Source of the DNA: Alphaproteobacteria bacterium
Lineage (GTDB): Bacteria > Pseudomonadota > Alphaproteobacteria > Micavibrionales > Micavibrionaceae
Direction: 5' to 3'
Length of the DNA stretch: 64,000 bases
NCBI GenBank assembly: GCA_030750865.1
Contig: JASMHE010000006.1
Location: 62,001-126,000, forward strand
Shown here: positions 26,047 through 34,988 of the stretch, in pieces
Layout of the letters: each line of letters opens with the position of its first letter
Position numbering within the stretch: the stretch's first letter is position 1
Program-made: the position numbers and the translations under genes
Notes under the pieces: generated by a model
The model's database searches: none
Seen by the model: only the letters and a program-made list of their open reading frames with translations
Told to the model about the DNA's origin: nothing

Positions 26047-26883
26047 TTAGTCCGGTGTTTCGTCACACTTGATTTCGACGATGCCCGTCTGGTCAATCAA
26101 TGCTGACCCCTGACTCATCATGTTATTGACAAAGTGCGCCGCACGATCGCCATGCCATGAAATATCGGTCTGGACATCTGCACCGGATGCATGCCCGATG
26201 GCTGATTTGTGATACCAGAAGCATGAACGGATATCGCTGCCATTCACAGGCAGGCCGGAATGCGGAATCCACAATGTGCCAAGCCAGCGTTTGGCCTGGA
26301 ATGTTGCGTTGAACGGTAATTCATTCGCGCCGACAAAATCCGCGCTCGAGAATTCTTCAAGCTTCAGCAATTCCGTCCACTGTTTCCAGCCAACAATCGC
26401 ATAGCGTTCACCGTCATCCGGCACTTCAGCATCACCCAGTGTGGCAAGCGCATTCATCACCTTATCAAGGGTCATACCGACATTATCATCGGCAATTTCC
26501 TGTGCGGACGGCACACTTGCCAACTCAGAGATAATCAATTCGTCTGTCTTGCGGCCGAGGGCATACGCACCCGCATTCGCAATAACCTGACGTTCGTCGA
26601 TATTCACCTTCAATTCATCCAGCTTATCGACCCAGTCACCGGCATAATAATCCTGCAGCGTTGCTTCGACGGCGCTGTGGTCCAAATTCATGACCGGCAC
26701 GATCCCGTGCGTGGATTTTGTTGACGCCGTTCCTTTGCCAACCTTCTGGAAAACCGCACTGGACCCATTTACATCGTTCAGTGTTCTAACTGTGTTACGC
26801 AGTTTCGAACCCTGTCGCTGAAAAGCCTCATGCACCTCGCGTTCAAATTGTTTGATAAAAGCCTGATCTATAGTCGTGGCCAT
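26047..26883 (-). CDS. Phage major capsid protein (podoviral)
   Basis: The protein has 278 residues. With the ATG at 26883 (GTGAGG 6 bp upstream) it starts ATTIDQAFIKQFEREVHEAFQRQGSKLRNTVR, the N-arm seen in HK97-fold capsids of T7/N4-like podoviruses. LDHSAVEATLQDYYAGDWVDKLDELKVNIDERQVIANAGAYALGRK is the E-loop/spine-helix region, and YAIVGWKQWTELL and the C-terminal HFVNNMMSQGSALID fit the P and A domains. No protease or scaffold gene lies next to it. Nothing upstream up to 27301 encodes a portal. Confidence 0.85.
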   Translation of the reverse strand: MATTIDQAFIKQFEREVHEAFQRQGSKLRNTVRTLNDVNGSSAVFQKVGKGTASTKSTHGIVPVMNLDHSAVEATLQDYYAGDWVDKLDELKVNIDERQVIANAGAYALGRKTDELIISELASVPSAQEIADDNVGMTLDKVMNALATLGDAEVPDDGERYAIVGWKQWTELLKLEEFSSADFVGANELPFNATFQAKRWLGTLWIPHSGLPVNGSDIRSCFWYHKSAIGHASGADVQTDISWHGDRAAHFVNNMMSQGSALIDQTGIVEIKCDETPD

Positions 26884-27301
26884 AATATACCTCACTTAAA
26901 AATAAAATTTCAGGAAAGAAAAATACGTCGATGAAGGTTATCGGTATCGGCTTTTATTGACGCAAATATTGACGTAAGCGCGCAGCAAAAAAGCCGGACA
27001 ATGCGGCCATTCCAATCGAACAAATGTTATGAAGAAAAAAGAAGGGGCGGAATCGTTATCCCTTCGATCGCAACGCCTACCATCAAAATAACAGCCTTCC
27101 CGATGCAAAAATCGCAATGAAAGACGCAACTGTGGCGTTGATATGTCCTTTTTAGGCTTTTATTCCTATTCTGTCAAGGCTAAATTTGATTTTTCTTAAA
27201 AAAGATATAATATGACTTGTTGACAGGGACTCACCCTTCACCAACAAAAGTTCTATCAATAAACTTCTATAATAAAGAATAATTCGGGGAAGACTATAGA
27301 G
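26884..27301. other. Intergenic region, right border of the phage module
   Basis: The segment is AT-rich, above all at 27150-27300. It lies between the diverging capsid gene (minus) and the PilZ gene (plus) and should hold both promoters. A TATAAT box at 27268-27273 with 27 bp to the PilZ start is the best -10 candidate. A 63-codon minus frame at 26938-27129 lacks coding character. No portal, scaffold or att repeat could be recognised. Confidence 0.65.
27258..27272 (+). repeat. Promoter motif AATAAACTTCTATAA (copy 1)
   Basis: This 15-bp sequence occurs exactly again at 39808-39822, both times ahead of a plus-strand gene (PilZ protein here). TATAAT overlaps its end, so it probably contains the -10 and may be a regulator site. 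Confidence 0.45.
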
Positions 27302-27691
27302 ATGTTTGATAAAGTTTTCAAAAAACTGCATGCGGAAGCGAGCAATGATGTCGTCGAGAATCATCGCAAGCACCCGCGTCGCGAAAATGACCGCTGCGCA
27401 ATGCTGTTCGGCGATACGCTGATTCCTGTTCGTGACTGGAGCATGGGCGGCGCTTTACTTGATACGGATGAGCGTCTGTTCAGCGAAGGCCAGAACATGG
27501 ATTTTACGTTGAAGTTCCAGACAGGCAATGCCTTGCGTGATCTACATCATCAGGGACAAGTTGTTCGCCGCGCGAACGGCCGGATTGCGTTGCAATTCTC
27601 GCCGCTTTCGACGGACAAAGAACGCGAGTTCATGAATGTTATGGAACACTGCATTGCGGACGAATTCGCGCGCTCACAAGCAACAGCTTAA
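27302..27691 (+). CDS. PilZ-domain protein (c-di-GMP receptor-like)
   Basis: The protein has 129 residues. It contains the PilZ signatures HPRRENDR (RxxxR-type arginines at about residues 25-30) and RDWSMGGALL (the D/N-x-S-x-x-G loop at about 45-54), on a single beta-barrel with a C-terminal helix. Such stand-alone proteins bind c-di-GMP and alter motility, adhesion or polysaccharide export through protein contacts. It is monocistronic and next to an acyltransferase gene on the other strand. A promoter motif shared with the thioredoxin-like gene at 39895 precedes it. Confidence 0.85.
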   Translation: MFDKVFKKLHAEASNDVVENHRKHPRRENDRCAMLFGDTLIPVRDWSMGGALLDTDERLFSEGQNMDFTLKFQTGNALRDLHHQGQVVRRANGRIALQFSPLSTDKEREFMNVMEHCIADEFARSQATA

Positions 27692-27847
27692 AGCCAGGAA
27701 AATCCGCTTCAATAAAGTCAGCGCTTATACCGAGCGCCCTTTATTACCAATGCGCCGTCATTGACGCAATGGGATGGGACGCGATGGCCTGTGCCCTGCA
27801 TGCCTGATACCTGCATTTGACAATGCCTGCTTTTGCTGCGCGGTGAT

Positions 27848-28723
27848 TTACTCCTGATTTTGGGCAGCATGCACAAAAATCGCATCACGTGTTTGCTGTC
27901 CGAAAATCGTGTCCGACCAATTTTCCAGCGCAATTTCATTGGCAATGCTATGCAACCTACCGTGATCCGTCACGATTTCCCAACACGGCTTATTATCCTG
28001 CATCATATGGTCAAGCACCGTTTTGATGTTAAAGACAACGGCCTGCATGCCGGCATAATGTGACAGACGCGGGCCAAGTACTTTGTAAACAATACCCAAA
28101 TCACGCAATGTGTGAAAATCGCTCGGGTCCATTGCGACAACGCAATCCATACTTTTATTGGCCAACGCCGATTCAAACGCCGCATGTAACAAGCCGAGCG
28201 GCGCAAACGGAATACGCCGTCTGATATAAGACACGCCGACATCTTCATTGTGATAATGCTGCATGATATTCGTATAGGCCGGCAGCGCCCGTCCGTCACC
28301 TGGCCTTTGCCTAAAGGTCTTTGCCATGCACAGCCTTGATATCTCTGTGATTTTCTTCTCTGTATTCTGATCATGAATGAACGGATGATCACACACTTCC
28401 TGCAACGGGAACGAGAAAATATCGCTATCCATATCAGCGTGAATTGTGCGCACAACACCCGCAATATCACCGGTGTCATTGTGCCTTAACAAATAATGCG
28501 CGGCCCGATCATCATAGGCATCTTTTTCCAGATCATCGGCCATGCCACAATGCAGCCCCTGAAATTCATCGCTGCAAAATACTTCGTGCCGTAAACGGAA
28601 TGCTTGCTCGCGCAGTTCATCCGTGTCGGCTTTCACCAGTGAAAACGTCTTCCAATATGTGTGATAGAATGTCTTTTGCGAGATTGTTTCAAGACACGCA
28701 CCAAAAAGCGGCGGTACTCTCAT
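27848..28723 (-). CDS. PEP-CTERM/exosortase-associated acyltransferase (autoinducer-synthase-like GNAT)
   Basis: The protein has 291 residues. The start ATG has an excellent AGGAGG site. The segment REQAFRLRHEVFCSDEFQG is the N-terminal Arg/Val/Phe motif of LuxI-type and FeeM-type N-acyltransferases, and ITEISRLCMAKTFR followed by a GLLHAAFESALANKSMDCVVAM core fits the family found with exosortase/PEP-CTERM clusters. These use acyl-ACP or acyl-CoA to acylate an amino compound; the product is not known for this subgroup. No exosortase or PEP-CTERM protein is in the window, so it is an orphan here. Long-chain N-acyl amino acid synthesis is the nearest functional guess. Confidence 0.75.
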   Translation of the reverse strand: MRVPPLFGACLETISQKTFYHTYWKTFSLVKADTDELREQAFRLRHEVFCSDEFQGLHCGMADDLEKDAYDDRAAHYLLRHNDTGDIAGVVRTIHADMDSDIFSFPLQEVCDHPFIHDQNTEKKITEISRLCMAKTFRQRPGDGRALPAYTNIMQHYHNEDVGVSYIRRRIPFAPLGLLHAAFESALANKSMDCVVAMDPSDFHTLRDLGIVYKVLGPRLSHYAGMQAVVFNIKTVLDHMMQDNKPCWEIVTDHGRLHSIANEIALENWSDTIFGQQTRDAIFVHAAQNQE

Positions 28724-28813
28724 AACAGTCCTCCTTCCCCAAAACCAAAATATGCGAACCTATCTTAAGTATAGGAGGAAAGCCTTAATATCCCTTAAAA
28801 AATAGATGGTATT

Positions 28814-29455
28814 TTATTGAAAATTGAAGAACCATTTTAAAAGATACTGCTGTGATAACCTATGTGCCTGATTCACCATATATCGCTTTAAAGGAACTGT
28901 ATTATCAACCCCTCGATTTGCATGAGGAACAGGAGTATCAGGAATGTCACAGCCTAAGAAATGACATATTTTTTCAAAACCGTCTCCATTTTCCCAACAT
29001 ATTTCTAAGAAATCATTCTCGCGGCCCTTAAAATAATCCCGAACACTTTTGTTATGCTGTCTATAAAACTCAACATGTTGCCGTTCATATCCATGTGGAT
29101 AATCGAAACCATAAGCAAGCTTTCGACAATGATTGACCGGATGCGTTCTCATCGAATGTCTTTTAAGACTATCAAGCCACACATCCTCTGATTGACGTAC
29201 CGTCAAAATAAATTTGCTCTCAGGGAACAGATGATCAAGCTCTTTGTATACTAAAGGCCACGGCCAATCCTCGAACCAGCCAAACTGTCTCACTCTATCC
29301 TGCAATTGAACGAGATCACGATCCCGCACAACTTGCTTCAAAAGTTCTTTATCACATCCTAGACAGCGAAATCCTAAAATCCTTCCACATTGCCCCAGAG
29401 TTGTCGTTCCAGTCTTATTTAGACCGATTCCAAATACTTTTAATTCACTCGACAT
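28814..29455 (-). CDS. Sulfotransferase family protein
   Basis: The protein has 213 residues. The N-terminal VFGIGLNKTGTTTLGQC is the 5'-PSB loop that holds the PAPS phosphosulfate, and FPESKFILTVRQSEDVWLDSLKRH is the 3'-PB segment with Arg and Ser. A lone catalytic-base candidate lies at about residues 130-140. The gene is more AT-rich than its neighbours, as is the XRE gene beside it, pointing to acquisition. The ATG at 29455 has GGAAG 8 bp upstream; an ATG at 29470 also exists. It transfers sulfate to a sugar, lipid or small acceptor. The acceptor is unknown. Confidence 0.82.
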   Translation of the reverse strand: MSSELKVFGIGLNKTGTTTLGQCGRILGFRCLGCDKELLKQVVRDRDLVQLQDRVRQFGWFEDWPWPLVYKELDHLFPESKFILTVRQSEDVWLDSLKRHSMRTHPVNHCRKLAYGFDYPHGYERQHVEFYRQHNKSVRDYFKGRENDFLEICWENGDGFEKICHFLGCDIPDTPVPHANRGVDNTVPLKRYMVNQAHRLSQQYLLKWFFNFQ

Positions 29456-29589
29456 CTCATCACTTCCCATTTTTCAATAGCGATCATTCAATTTTCCGTA
29501 CTTATACAACTATTTTATGAGAAAAAACAATGTTTTTCCGTATTTTAAATTAGTGTTTATACCTGTAATTACGGGTCAATATGCGAATT

Positions 29590-29961
29590 ATGAAAGAAAA
29601 TGAGTTCAATAAACTTTTGGGACAGCGCATAAAAAAATTGAGAAAAGCCAAAGGCTTCTCTCAAGAATTACTCGCTGAAAAAATTGATAAAAGTGTTGAC
29701 GCTGTCTCTAATATAGAAAGAGGTATATTCGCACCACGTATTGATACCGCCTTAGATATCGCTCGGGCGCTAGACGTACAACTATTTGAACTATTCAAGA
29801 TAGAAGAGATCGCAACAGAAGACGCTCAGAAGACAGCTTTACTAGAGGAAATTGTCGATCTTCTTAAAGAACAGCCAAATGAAATTTTGCAATTCACACT
29901 GACTCAAACCAAAACGCTTACCTCACTGACAGAGAAGTTCATTGATAAGCTAAGAAAGTAA
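29590..29961 (+). CDS. XRE-family helix-turn-helix regulator
   Basis: With the ATG at 29590 the protein has 123 residues; an ATG at 29581 adds three. The HTH domain is at about residues 8-62: LGQRIKKLRKAKGFSQELLAEKIDKSVDAVSNIERG is a textbook Cro/CI-type helix-turn-helix. The C-terminus is a Leu-rich helix that may dimerise. The gene is AT-rich, like the sulfotransferase gene it diverges from, and may repress its own promoter and that gene across the 130 bp gap. It could also be a leftover phage or island repressor. It ends 14 bp from the guaA stop on the other strand. Confidence 0.85.
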   Translation: MKENEFNKLLGQRIKKLRKAKGFSQELLAEKIDKSVDAVSNIERGIFAPRIDTALDIARALDVQLFELFKIEEIATEDAQKTALLEEIVDLLKEQPNEILQFTLTQTKTLTSLTEKFIDKLRK

Positions 29962-29974
29962 AAAAGTAGCTTCC

Positions 29975-31567
29975 CTATTCCCACTCAATCGTACCGGGGG
30001 GTTTGGATGTGATGTCATAGACAACGCGGTTGATGCCGCGCACTTCGTTAATCATGCGCGTGGACACGCGGCCCAGAAATTCATGACTGAAGGGGTAATA
30101 ATCGGCTGTCATACCGTCGGTTGATGTCACCGCGCGGATGGCGCAGACATAATCATATGAGCGCGCATCGCCCATCACGCCAACTGTGCGGACAGGCAGC
30201 AACACGGCAAAAGCCTGCCAGATATCATCATACAGACCCGCTTTGCGGATTTCATCCAGATAGACAAGATCGGCTTTGCGCAGAATATCGAGTTTTTCTT
30301 TGGTAATTTCACCCGGCACGCGAATGGCCAGCCCCGGTCCGGGGAACGGGTGACGCTTGACGAAATCTTCGTGCATGCCAAGCTCTACGCCCAGCGCGCG
30401 CACTTCGTCCTTGAACAGTTCACGCAGCGGTTCGACCAGATCCATATTCATACGTTCAGGCAATCCGCCGACATTATGGTGACTTTTGATCGTCACGCTC
30501 GGCCCGCCTGTGAACGATACAGATTCGATCACATCCGGATATAATGTGCCTTGCGCCAGAAACTGCGCATTGCCGACTTCTTTTTCCGCGCACTCTTCGA
30601 ACACTTCGATAAAGGTGTTCCCGATAATCTTGCGTTTTTTCTCGGGGTCGGACACGCCCGCAAGCTTGCCGAGGAACAGATCAGACGCATCTTTGTGAAT
30701 CAGTGGAATGCTGTAATGATTACGGAACAGATCGACCACCTGATCGCTTTCACCGGCGCGCATCAGGCCCGTATCAACATAGATACATGTCAGTTGATCG
30801 CCGATTGCCTCATGCAACAGCACCGCCGTCACCGACGAATCAACACCGCCGGACAGACCGCAAATCACTTTTCCGTCACCGACCTGCGCACGGATTTTCG
30901 AAATGGCTTCTTCGCGGAAAGCCGCCATGCTCCAATCACCAGCACAACCACAAACGCCATGCGTAAAATTCTTCAGAAGCTGCCCGCCATGTGGCGTATG
31001 CACAACTTCGGGATGGAACTGCACAGCGTAAAAATGACGCGACTCGTCTGCAATAAACGCAAACGGCGCACCTTCGGATTTCCCGATAATCGTAAATCCA
31101 TCCGGCAAGCTGACAACACGGTCGCCGTGGCTCATCCAGACTTGTTCTTCCGCGCCTTTATCCCACAACCCTTCGGTAATTTCTGTTGATTCGACAACAT
31201 CAACCATCGCGCGGCCAAATTCACTATGGTGGCCGCTTTCGACCTTGCCGCCAAGCTGGGTGACCATTGTTTGCTGACCGTAACAAATACCGAACACAGG
31301 CACGCCCATTTCAAACACACTCTGCGGTGCGCGGGGGCTGTCTTCTTCCGTGACGCTGGCCGGACCGCCGGACAAGATAATGCCCTTTGGCGCGAAAGCG
31401 GCAATTTTGTCATCTGTGGCCTGATTAAACGGCCATATCTCGCAATAGACGCCATTTTCACGAACACGGCGCGCAATCAGCTGCGTCACCTGTGATCCGA
31501 AATCAAGAATGAGGATGCGTTCATGATGCTGAACAATTTTTTCGTGTAACTGTGCTTCTGTAACCAT
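29975..31567 (-). CDS. guaA: GMP synthase (glutamine-hydrolysing)
   Basis: The protein has 530 residues, the full family length. The class I amidotransferase domain (about 15-205) has the GICYGQQ nucleophile-Cys motif and FHPEVVHT with the catalytic His/Glu. The ATP pyrophosphatase domain has [10 protein letters not shown] (about residues 237-246), and the C-terminal dimerisation domain ends with the conserved PPGTIEWE. It converts XMP, ATP and glutamine to GMP in the cytoplasm. guaB, for the preceding step, lies on the same strand about 4 kb away. Nothing unusual is seen. Confidence 0.97.
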   Translation of the reverse strand: MVTEAQLHEKIVQHHERILILDFGSQVTQLIARRVRENGVYCEIWPFNQATDDKIAAFAPKGIILSGGPASVTEEDSPRAPQSVFEMGVPVFGICYGQQTMVTQLGGKVESGHHSEFGRAMVDVVESTEITEGLWDKGAEEQVWMSHGDRVVSLPDGFTIIGKSEGAPFAFIADESRHFYAVQFHPEVVHTPHGGQLLKNFTHGVCGCAGDWSMAAFREEAISKIRAQVGDGKVICGLSGGVDSSVTAVLLHEAIGDQLTCIYVDTGLMRAGESDQVVDLFRNHYSIPLIHKDASDLFLGKLAGVSDPEKKRKIIGNTFIEVFEECAEKEVGNAQFLAQGTLYPDVIESVSFTGGPSVTIKSHHNVGGLPERMNMDLVEPLRELFKDEVRALGVELGMHEDFVKRHPFPGPGLAIRVPGEITKEKLDILRKADLVYLDEIRKAGLYDDIWQAFAVLLPVRTVGVMGDARSYDYVCAIRAVTSTDGMTADYYPFSHEFLGRVSTRMINEVRGINRVVYDITSKPPGTIEWE

Positions 31568-31648
31568 AGCACTTTTTTACGGTCTTCATGCGCAAAAGAC
31601 AAGCGATAAAGCACCTTCTTTACACGGAATTCTTTCCATGAAATGTGA

Positions 31649-33064
31649 TTAAATATGATATTCAGGCCCGTTCAATAAAACCGCGCGGGTAGATTTGAAA
31701 TCATCACCGTCTTCACCGCGCGGACACGCCGCATCGACTGATAACGGATGTTTCGGGCGTTTGGCAATATAATGCACATGCTTGCCGACCGTCCGCAGAC
31801 AGTTCGTAAAAATGTAATGCCCTTGCCCGTCGGCGGCTTTTTCATCAAACATCATATTCAAACGGGTGCGGTCATAAATCACGCTGTTGGCACCGTCATC
31901 GCTATGTGCGGCCAATGTTTGTGACAGCGTTTTACCGATTTCCTGTAACTCGGGATATGATTTTAAGACAATATCGAAAAATCCCGCATGCGAATGATCT
32001 TCCACATCGCGCGCCGGATCATGCCCGGCAATCAGGTTGGTAAAATTACGGGCAAGGAAGCTAAGATTGCCGTGAATCCCTTCGTTCAATTCATTTAACG
32101 GCTGATACCGCGCAATTTCGGTAATGTGTAACAATCCGTCTTCATCGTGATAATGATCATACACGGTCGGCAACCACGTATTTTCGTGATGATCCTGACA
32201 ATACGCGGCAAACACTTCGGATGCGACCGGATCGGATGACACACAAATCATGCGGTCATCATCATCGGGCTTTGTCAGATAATAAAACGCGGCATCTTCA
32301 CTGATATAACGGATTTTCGCCCCATCCGAGACCATTTTCTGCACCGTCAGATGCAAACGGATGTTGCTTTCATGCATATCAATGGCGTTATCTGCATCTG
32401 GTGCGGGCTGCGCGGAATGTTCAGCGTGTGACGGCGCGGCCGCGCTATCATTAAACAAACGGTGAATATATCCGTTATAAGCGACCGGCGACCGGAAACA
32501 ATTCATAAAAACAGCATCATAAGAGCCGTCCGCTCCTTTGCGGAACATCATGTTCTGGCGGCGGCGGTCATAGACAAGCGGTGCATCCGAATCAAGCCCG
32601 TCTTCCAGCACGGCGACCATCTGCTTGACCACATCCATCAAGTGCGGCGGCGGCGTATCCAGCAACGCCGAGGCATGCGCAAAGTCTTCTTCATCGCGGT
32701 TCGCATGCAAATGGGCCGCGATATTATTGGTGAAATTGCGGGCTTCGTGGCCGATCGCCCCGCCCGGTCCGTCCGGCACATCATTAATCTGGATCAGGCG
32801 CTCCATCCGCGCAACATAAAGACGACCATCTTCTTCAAGGTGGTCGTCATAAATACGCGGTAAAAAAGCGTTGTTTTGGTTTTCGGTGCAGATTTTTGCA
32901 TGTTGCTCGCAGGCCTTGACATCTTCTGACAAGGCCAACATATCGTCTGGTTCGTCCGGCTGCGCCCAATATTCGATAACGCCGTCTTCGCTGGCATATA
33001 TCTTTTCGTAGCCCTGTTCCTGCAGCGTGGCTGCTTTTTTGTTCAACAGATCGTTAAAGGCCAT
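31649..33064 (-). CDS. Unknown protein with two tandem repeats carrying kinase-like motifs
   Basis: The protein has 471 residues made of two homologous halves, about 6-205 and 236-435. Matching pairs are LPRIYDDHLEEDGRLYVARMERL (68-90) and LPTVYDHYHDEDGLLHITEIARY (298-320); ARNFTNNIAAH (108-118) and ARNFTNLIAGH (338-348); YDRRRQNMMF (165-174) and YDRTRLNMMF (397-406); FMNCFR and FTNCLR. The D-x4-N pattern (Asp166/Asn171, Asp398/Asn403) looks like a kinase catalytic loop, and the acidic-residue-then-ERL segment looks like a hinge. The later NC would then replace the DFG Asp. I know no characterised homologue. No signal peptide or membrane segment is present. It is possibly a double pseudokinase; this is inference. 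Confidence 0.7.
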   Translation of the reverse strand: MAFNDLLNKKAATLQEQGYEKIYASEDGVIEYWAQPDEPDDMLALSEDVKACEQHAKICTENQNNAFLPRIYDDHLEEDGRLYVARMERLIQINDVPDGPGGAIGHEARNFTNNIAAHLHANRDEEDFAHASALLDTPPPHLMDVVKQMVAVLEDGLDSDAPLVYDRRRQNMMFRKGADGSYDAVFMNCFRSPVAYNGYIHRLFNDSAAAPSHAEHSAQPAPDADNAIDMHESNIRLHLTVQKMVSDGAKIRYISEDAAFYYLTKPDDDDRMICVSSDPVASEVFAAYCQDHHENTWLPTVYDHYHDEDGLLHITEIARYQPLNELNEGIHGNLSFLARNFTNLIAGHDPARDVEDHSHAGFFDIVLKSYPELQEIGKTLSQTLAAHSDDGANSVIYDRTRLNMMFDEKAADGQGHYIFTNCLRTVGKHVHYIAKRPKHPLSVDAACPRGEDGDDFKSTRAVLLNGPEYHI

Positions 33065-33149
33065 TTCAAGCGATCCACTTCTTTTACGTTTATTGTAATT
33101 ATTGTTCGTTAATGTTTCTCATTCTGTAAAATAGTAACCTATCACCCTT

Positions 33150-34466
33150 TTATTTCTTTTGCAAAATTGCGGCAAAGAAACCGTCCGTTTTATGTTTATA
33201 AGGCGAAAGACGCATGTAAGGTTCGCCGTGATCCGGCACATCACCATAGGTCCACGCCGCAGAAAACGGCACCAGTTCAAATGAATCATGCCGTTCCAAA
33301 AACGCTTCGACCTGCGCTTCGTTTTCTTCGCGGAATAACGAACATGTCGCATAAATCAAACGCCCGCCGGGTTTTACCGTTTTGGCCACCTTGTCCAGAA
33401 TTTCGCCCTGCACCTGCACCAATGTGTCCAGTTCAGGACCAAAATTCATCCATTTTGTATCCGGATTCCGGCGCCATGTGCCCGACCCCGAACACGGCAC
33501 ATCCGTTAGAACGATATCAAACGTGCCTTTCTGACGGCGCAGCCATTTACGGTGGCGTTCTTCGCTCAGCGGTCTGACTTCGACAATATCCAGAATATGT
33601 GCCTTTTTGAAACGCGGCTTCGCGCGATCAAGACGGCGCTCATCAACATCCATTGCCACAAGACGACCTTTATTCTTCATACACGCCGCCAGCGCCAGTG
33701 TTTTACCGCCGCCGCCCGCGCAATAATCAAGCACCTGCATGCCCGGCTGCACGCCGCATGCTGCGGAAATCATCTGCGATCCTTCATCCTGAATCGCCAC
33801 ATGGCCTTTGTTAAATGCCTTTGTTTTGGACAGATATGCTTTGTCCAGCGCCCGCAATCCCCACGGCGAATACGGTGTCTGTTCAACCTGTACACCGTCT
33901 TTTTCAAGCGACGCGATGACCTGCGCTTTATCCGCACCATTCAGATTCACACGCATATCCAGCGTCGCTCCGTCGATCATAGCGCCAAGCTCATGTTCAA
34001 AATCATCGCCATACACCGCTTTCAGACGGTCTTCATATTCCGCAGGACACTCAACACGCGCGGCCAGCGGCATTTCGTCATGCATCAGCCCGTCTTTGGC
34101 TTCGGCCTGTAACTGTTCCAGCAGCTGCCCTTCATTGCCTGACAAGGCCGACGCGCCGTAACGGCTGTCATCAAATAATGATGAAATATACGGCAAATCA
34201 TGCCCGCGCCCCAAAAACAACCAGGTCAGCAAGCGATGTCTGTGATTATCCGGATCACCGAACGAAACACGTTGCAACCACCAGTCAAGACGCGCCTTTG
34301 CCCGCACAATCCCGTACACATGTTCAACAATAAAACGGCGGTCCTTTGATCCGATATAACGGCGGCCGCGCATATAATCGCCGATGGTCACATCCATCGG
34401 AACGGGGCTTTTTTCAAAGATCGCAAAAAGGTCTAGAATAGCTTTGATACGCGCGGAAGGGGTCAT
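33150..34466 (-). CDS. rsmB: RsmB/NOP2-type rRNA (cytosine-C5)-methyltransferase
   Basis: The protein has 438 residues. An N-terminal NusB-like helical part is followed by the SAM-binding core with DYCAGGGGKTLALA (motif I, about 245-258), VAMDVDERRL, and DVPCSGSGTWRRNPD with the conserved Cys of motif IV. ATCSLFREENEAQ carries the catalytic Cys of motif VI. The family makes m5C in 16S rRNA (RsmB: C967) or another rRNA. The alphaproteobacterial members lack a full NusB domain, so the exact target base is not certain. It stands alone upstream of the duplicated unknown protein. Confidence 0.85.
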   Translation of the reverse strand: MTPSARIKAILDLFAIFEKSPVPMDVTIGDYMRGRRYIGSKDRRFIVEHVYGIVRAKARLDWWLQRVSFGDPDNHRHRLLTWLFLGRGHDLPYISSLFDDSRYGASALSGNEGQLLEQLQAEAKDGLMHDEMPLAARVECPAEYEDRLKAVYGDDFEHELGAMIDGATLDMRVNLNGADKAQVIASLEKDGVQVEQTPYSPWGLRALDKAYLSKTKAFNKGHVAIQDEGSQMISAACGVQPGMQVLDYCAGGGGKTLALAACMKNKGRLVAMDVDERRLDRAKPRFKKAHILDIVEVRPLSEERHRKWLRRQKGTFDIVLTDVPCSGSGTWRRNPDTKWMNFGPELDTLVQVQGEILDKVAKTVKPGGRLIYATCSLFREENEAQVEAFLERHDSFELVPFSAAWTYGDVPDHGEPYMRLSPYKHKTDGFFAAILQKK

Positions 34467-34585
34467 GATGATATGCTTCTTTCATTGATGTTTGCGCGAC
34501 ATTATAGATATTGCCCTGCTTTGTCAGCATAAAAACAACATATCAGGACACGGCACAAAAACAGATATGCTGGAACTGGGATTTT

Positions 34586-34840
34586 TTAAAGCTGCAGCTT
34601 TTTCAGCCAGCCCCAGCCATATTGCACAAGACAGACGCCCACATCACGCTGCGTTTCAATATCTTCCATTTCCTGCGCATAGGGTGATTTTTCAGACAGC
34701 GGCACTCTTTCCTCTTCGGGAATACGCCAATCTCTGGATGTGCCTTCATCAGGATGCGTGCTGACCATCACGGCGACTTTCCTGAAATCCGCCGCTAAAA
34801 TATGACCACAGCCACGAAGAATTTTACCGATATTGCTCAT
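34586..34840 (-). CDS. Small unknown protein
   Basis: The protein has 84 residues. The ATG at 34840 has GGGAGAGAAAGC directly upstream, a good ribosome binding site; the longer frame to 34894 is unlikely. The sequence has a KILRGCGHILAADFRKVAVMVSTHPDEG segment, then acidic/Pro-rich residues, and ends with VQYGWGWLKKLQL. The family is not recognised. It lies alone between rsmB and the GNAT gene. Confidence 0.5.
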   Translation of the reverse strand: MSNIGKILRGCGHILAADFRKVAVMVSTHPDEGTSRDWRIPEEERVPLSEKSPYAQEMEDIETQRDVGVCLVQYGWGWLKKLQL

Positions 34841-34988
34841 GCTTTCTCTCCCTGTCCTACGTTCCTGTGTCCTGCGTTCTCTTGTCTTGCGCACCTACCC
34901 GCGCGAAACTCATCGCGGACCCCATGACGTATGATGATGCGCAATACTCTAACCGATTTGACCGGATTGTTCCAATTTTCCTGAAAAA

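Larger units (their letters stand above)
15828..26883 (-). mobile_element. Podovirus (T7-like) late-gene module, partial prophage or domesticated cluster
   Basis: Read on the minus strand the order is: major capsid, small protein, terminator, tail tube A, tail tube B, coiled-coil protein, tail spike, TerS, TerL, small TM protein, SleB-type endolysin, 3TM holin. This follows the order of T7 genes 10-11-12-(internal proteins)-17-18-19. Portal, scaffold, large internal ejection proteins, RNA/DNA polymerase, integrase and repressor are not found in the window. The genes present have no frameshifts. Flanks are a chromosomal DMT transporter (left) and a PilZ gene (right). No attachment repeats were identified by eye. 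Confidence 0.85.

Noticed and set aside
26938-27129. 63-codon minus-strand frame between capsid and PilZ genes
   Set aside because: Arg/Cys/Phe-rich composition, no ribosome binding site, and not where a portal or scaffold would be large enough to fit.
15824-27301. Siphovirus-like alphaproteobacterial gene transfer agent (RcGTA type)
   Set aside because: Tail genes are short-tail podoviral (tube A, nozzle, spike); no tape measure, major tail protein or siphoviral baseplate genes are present.
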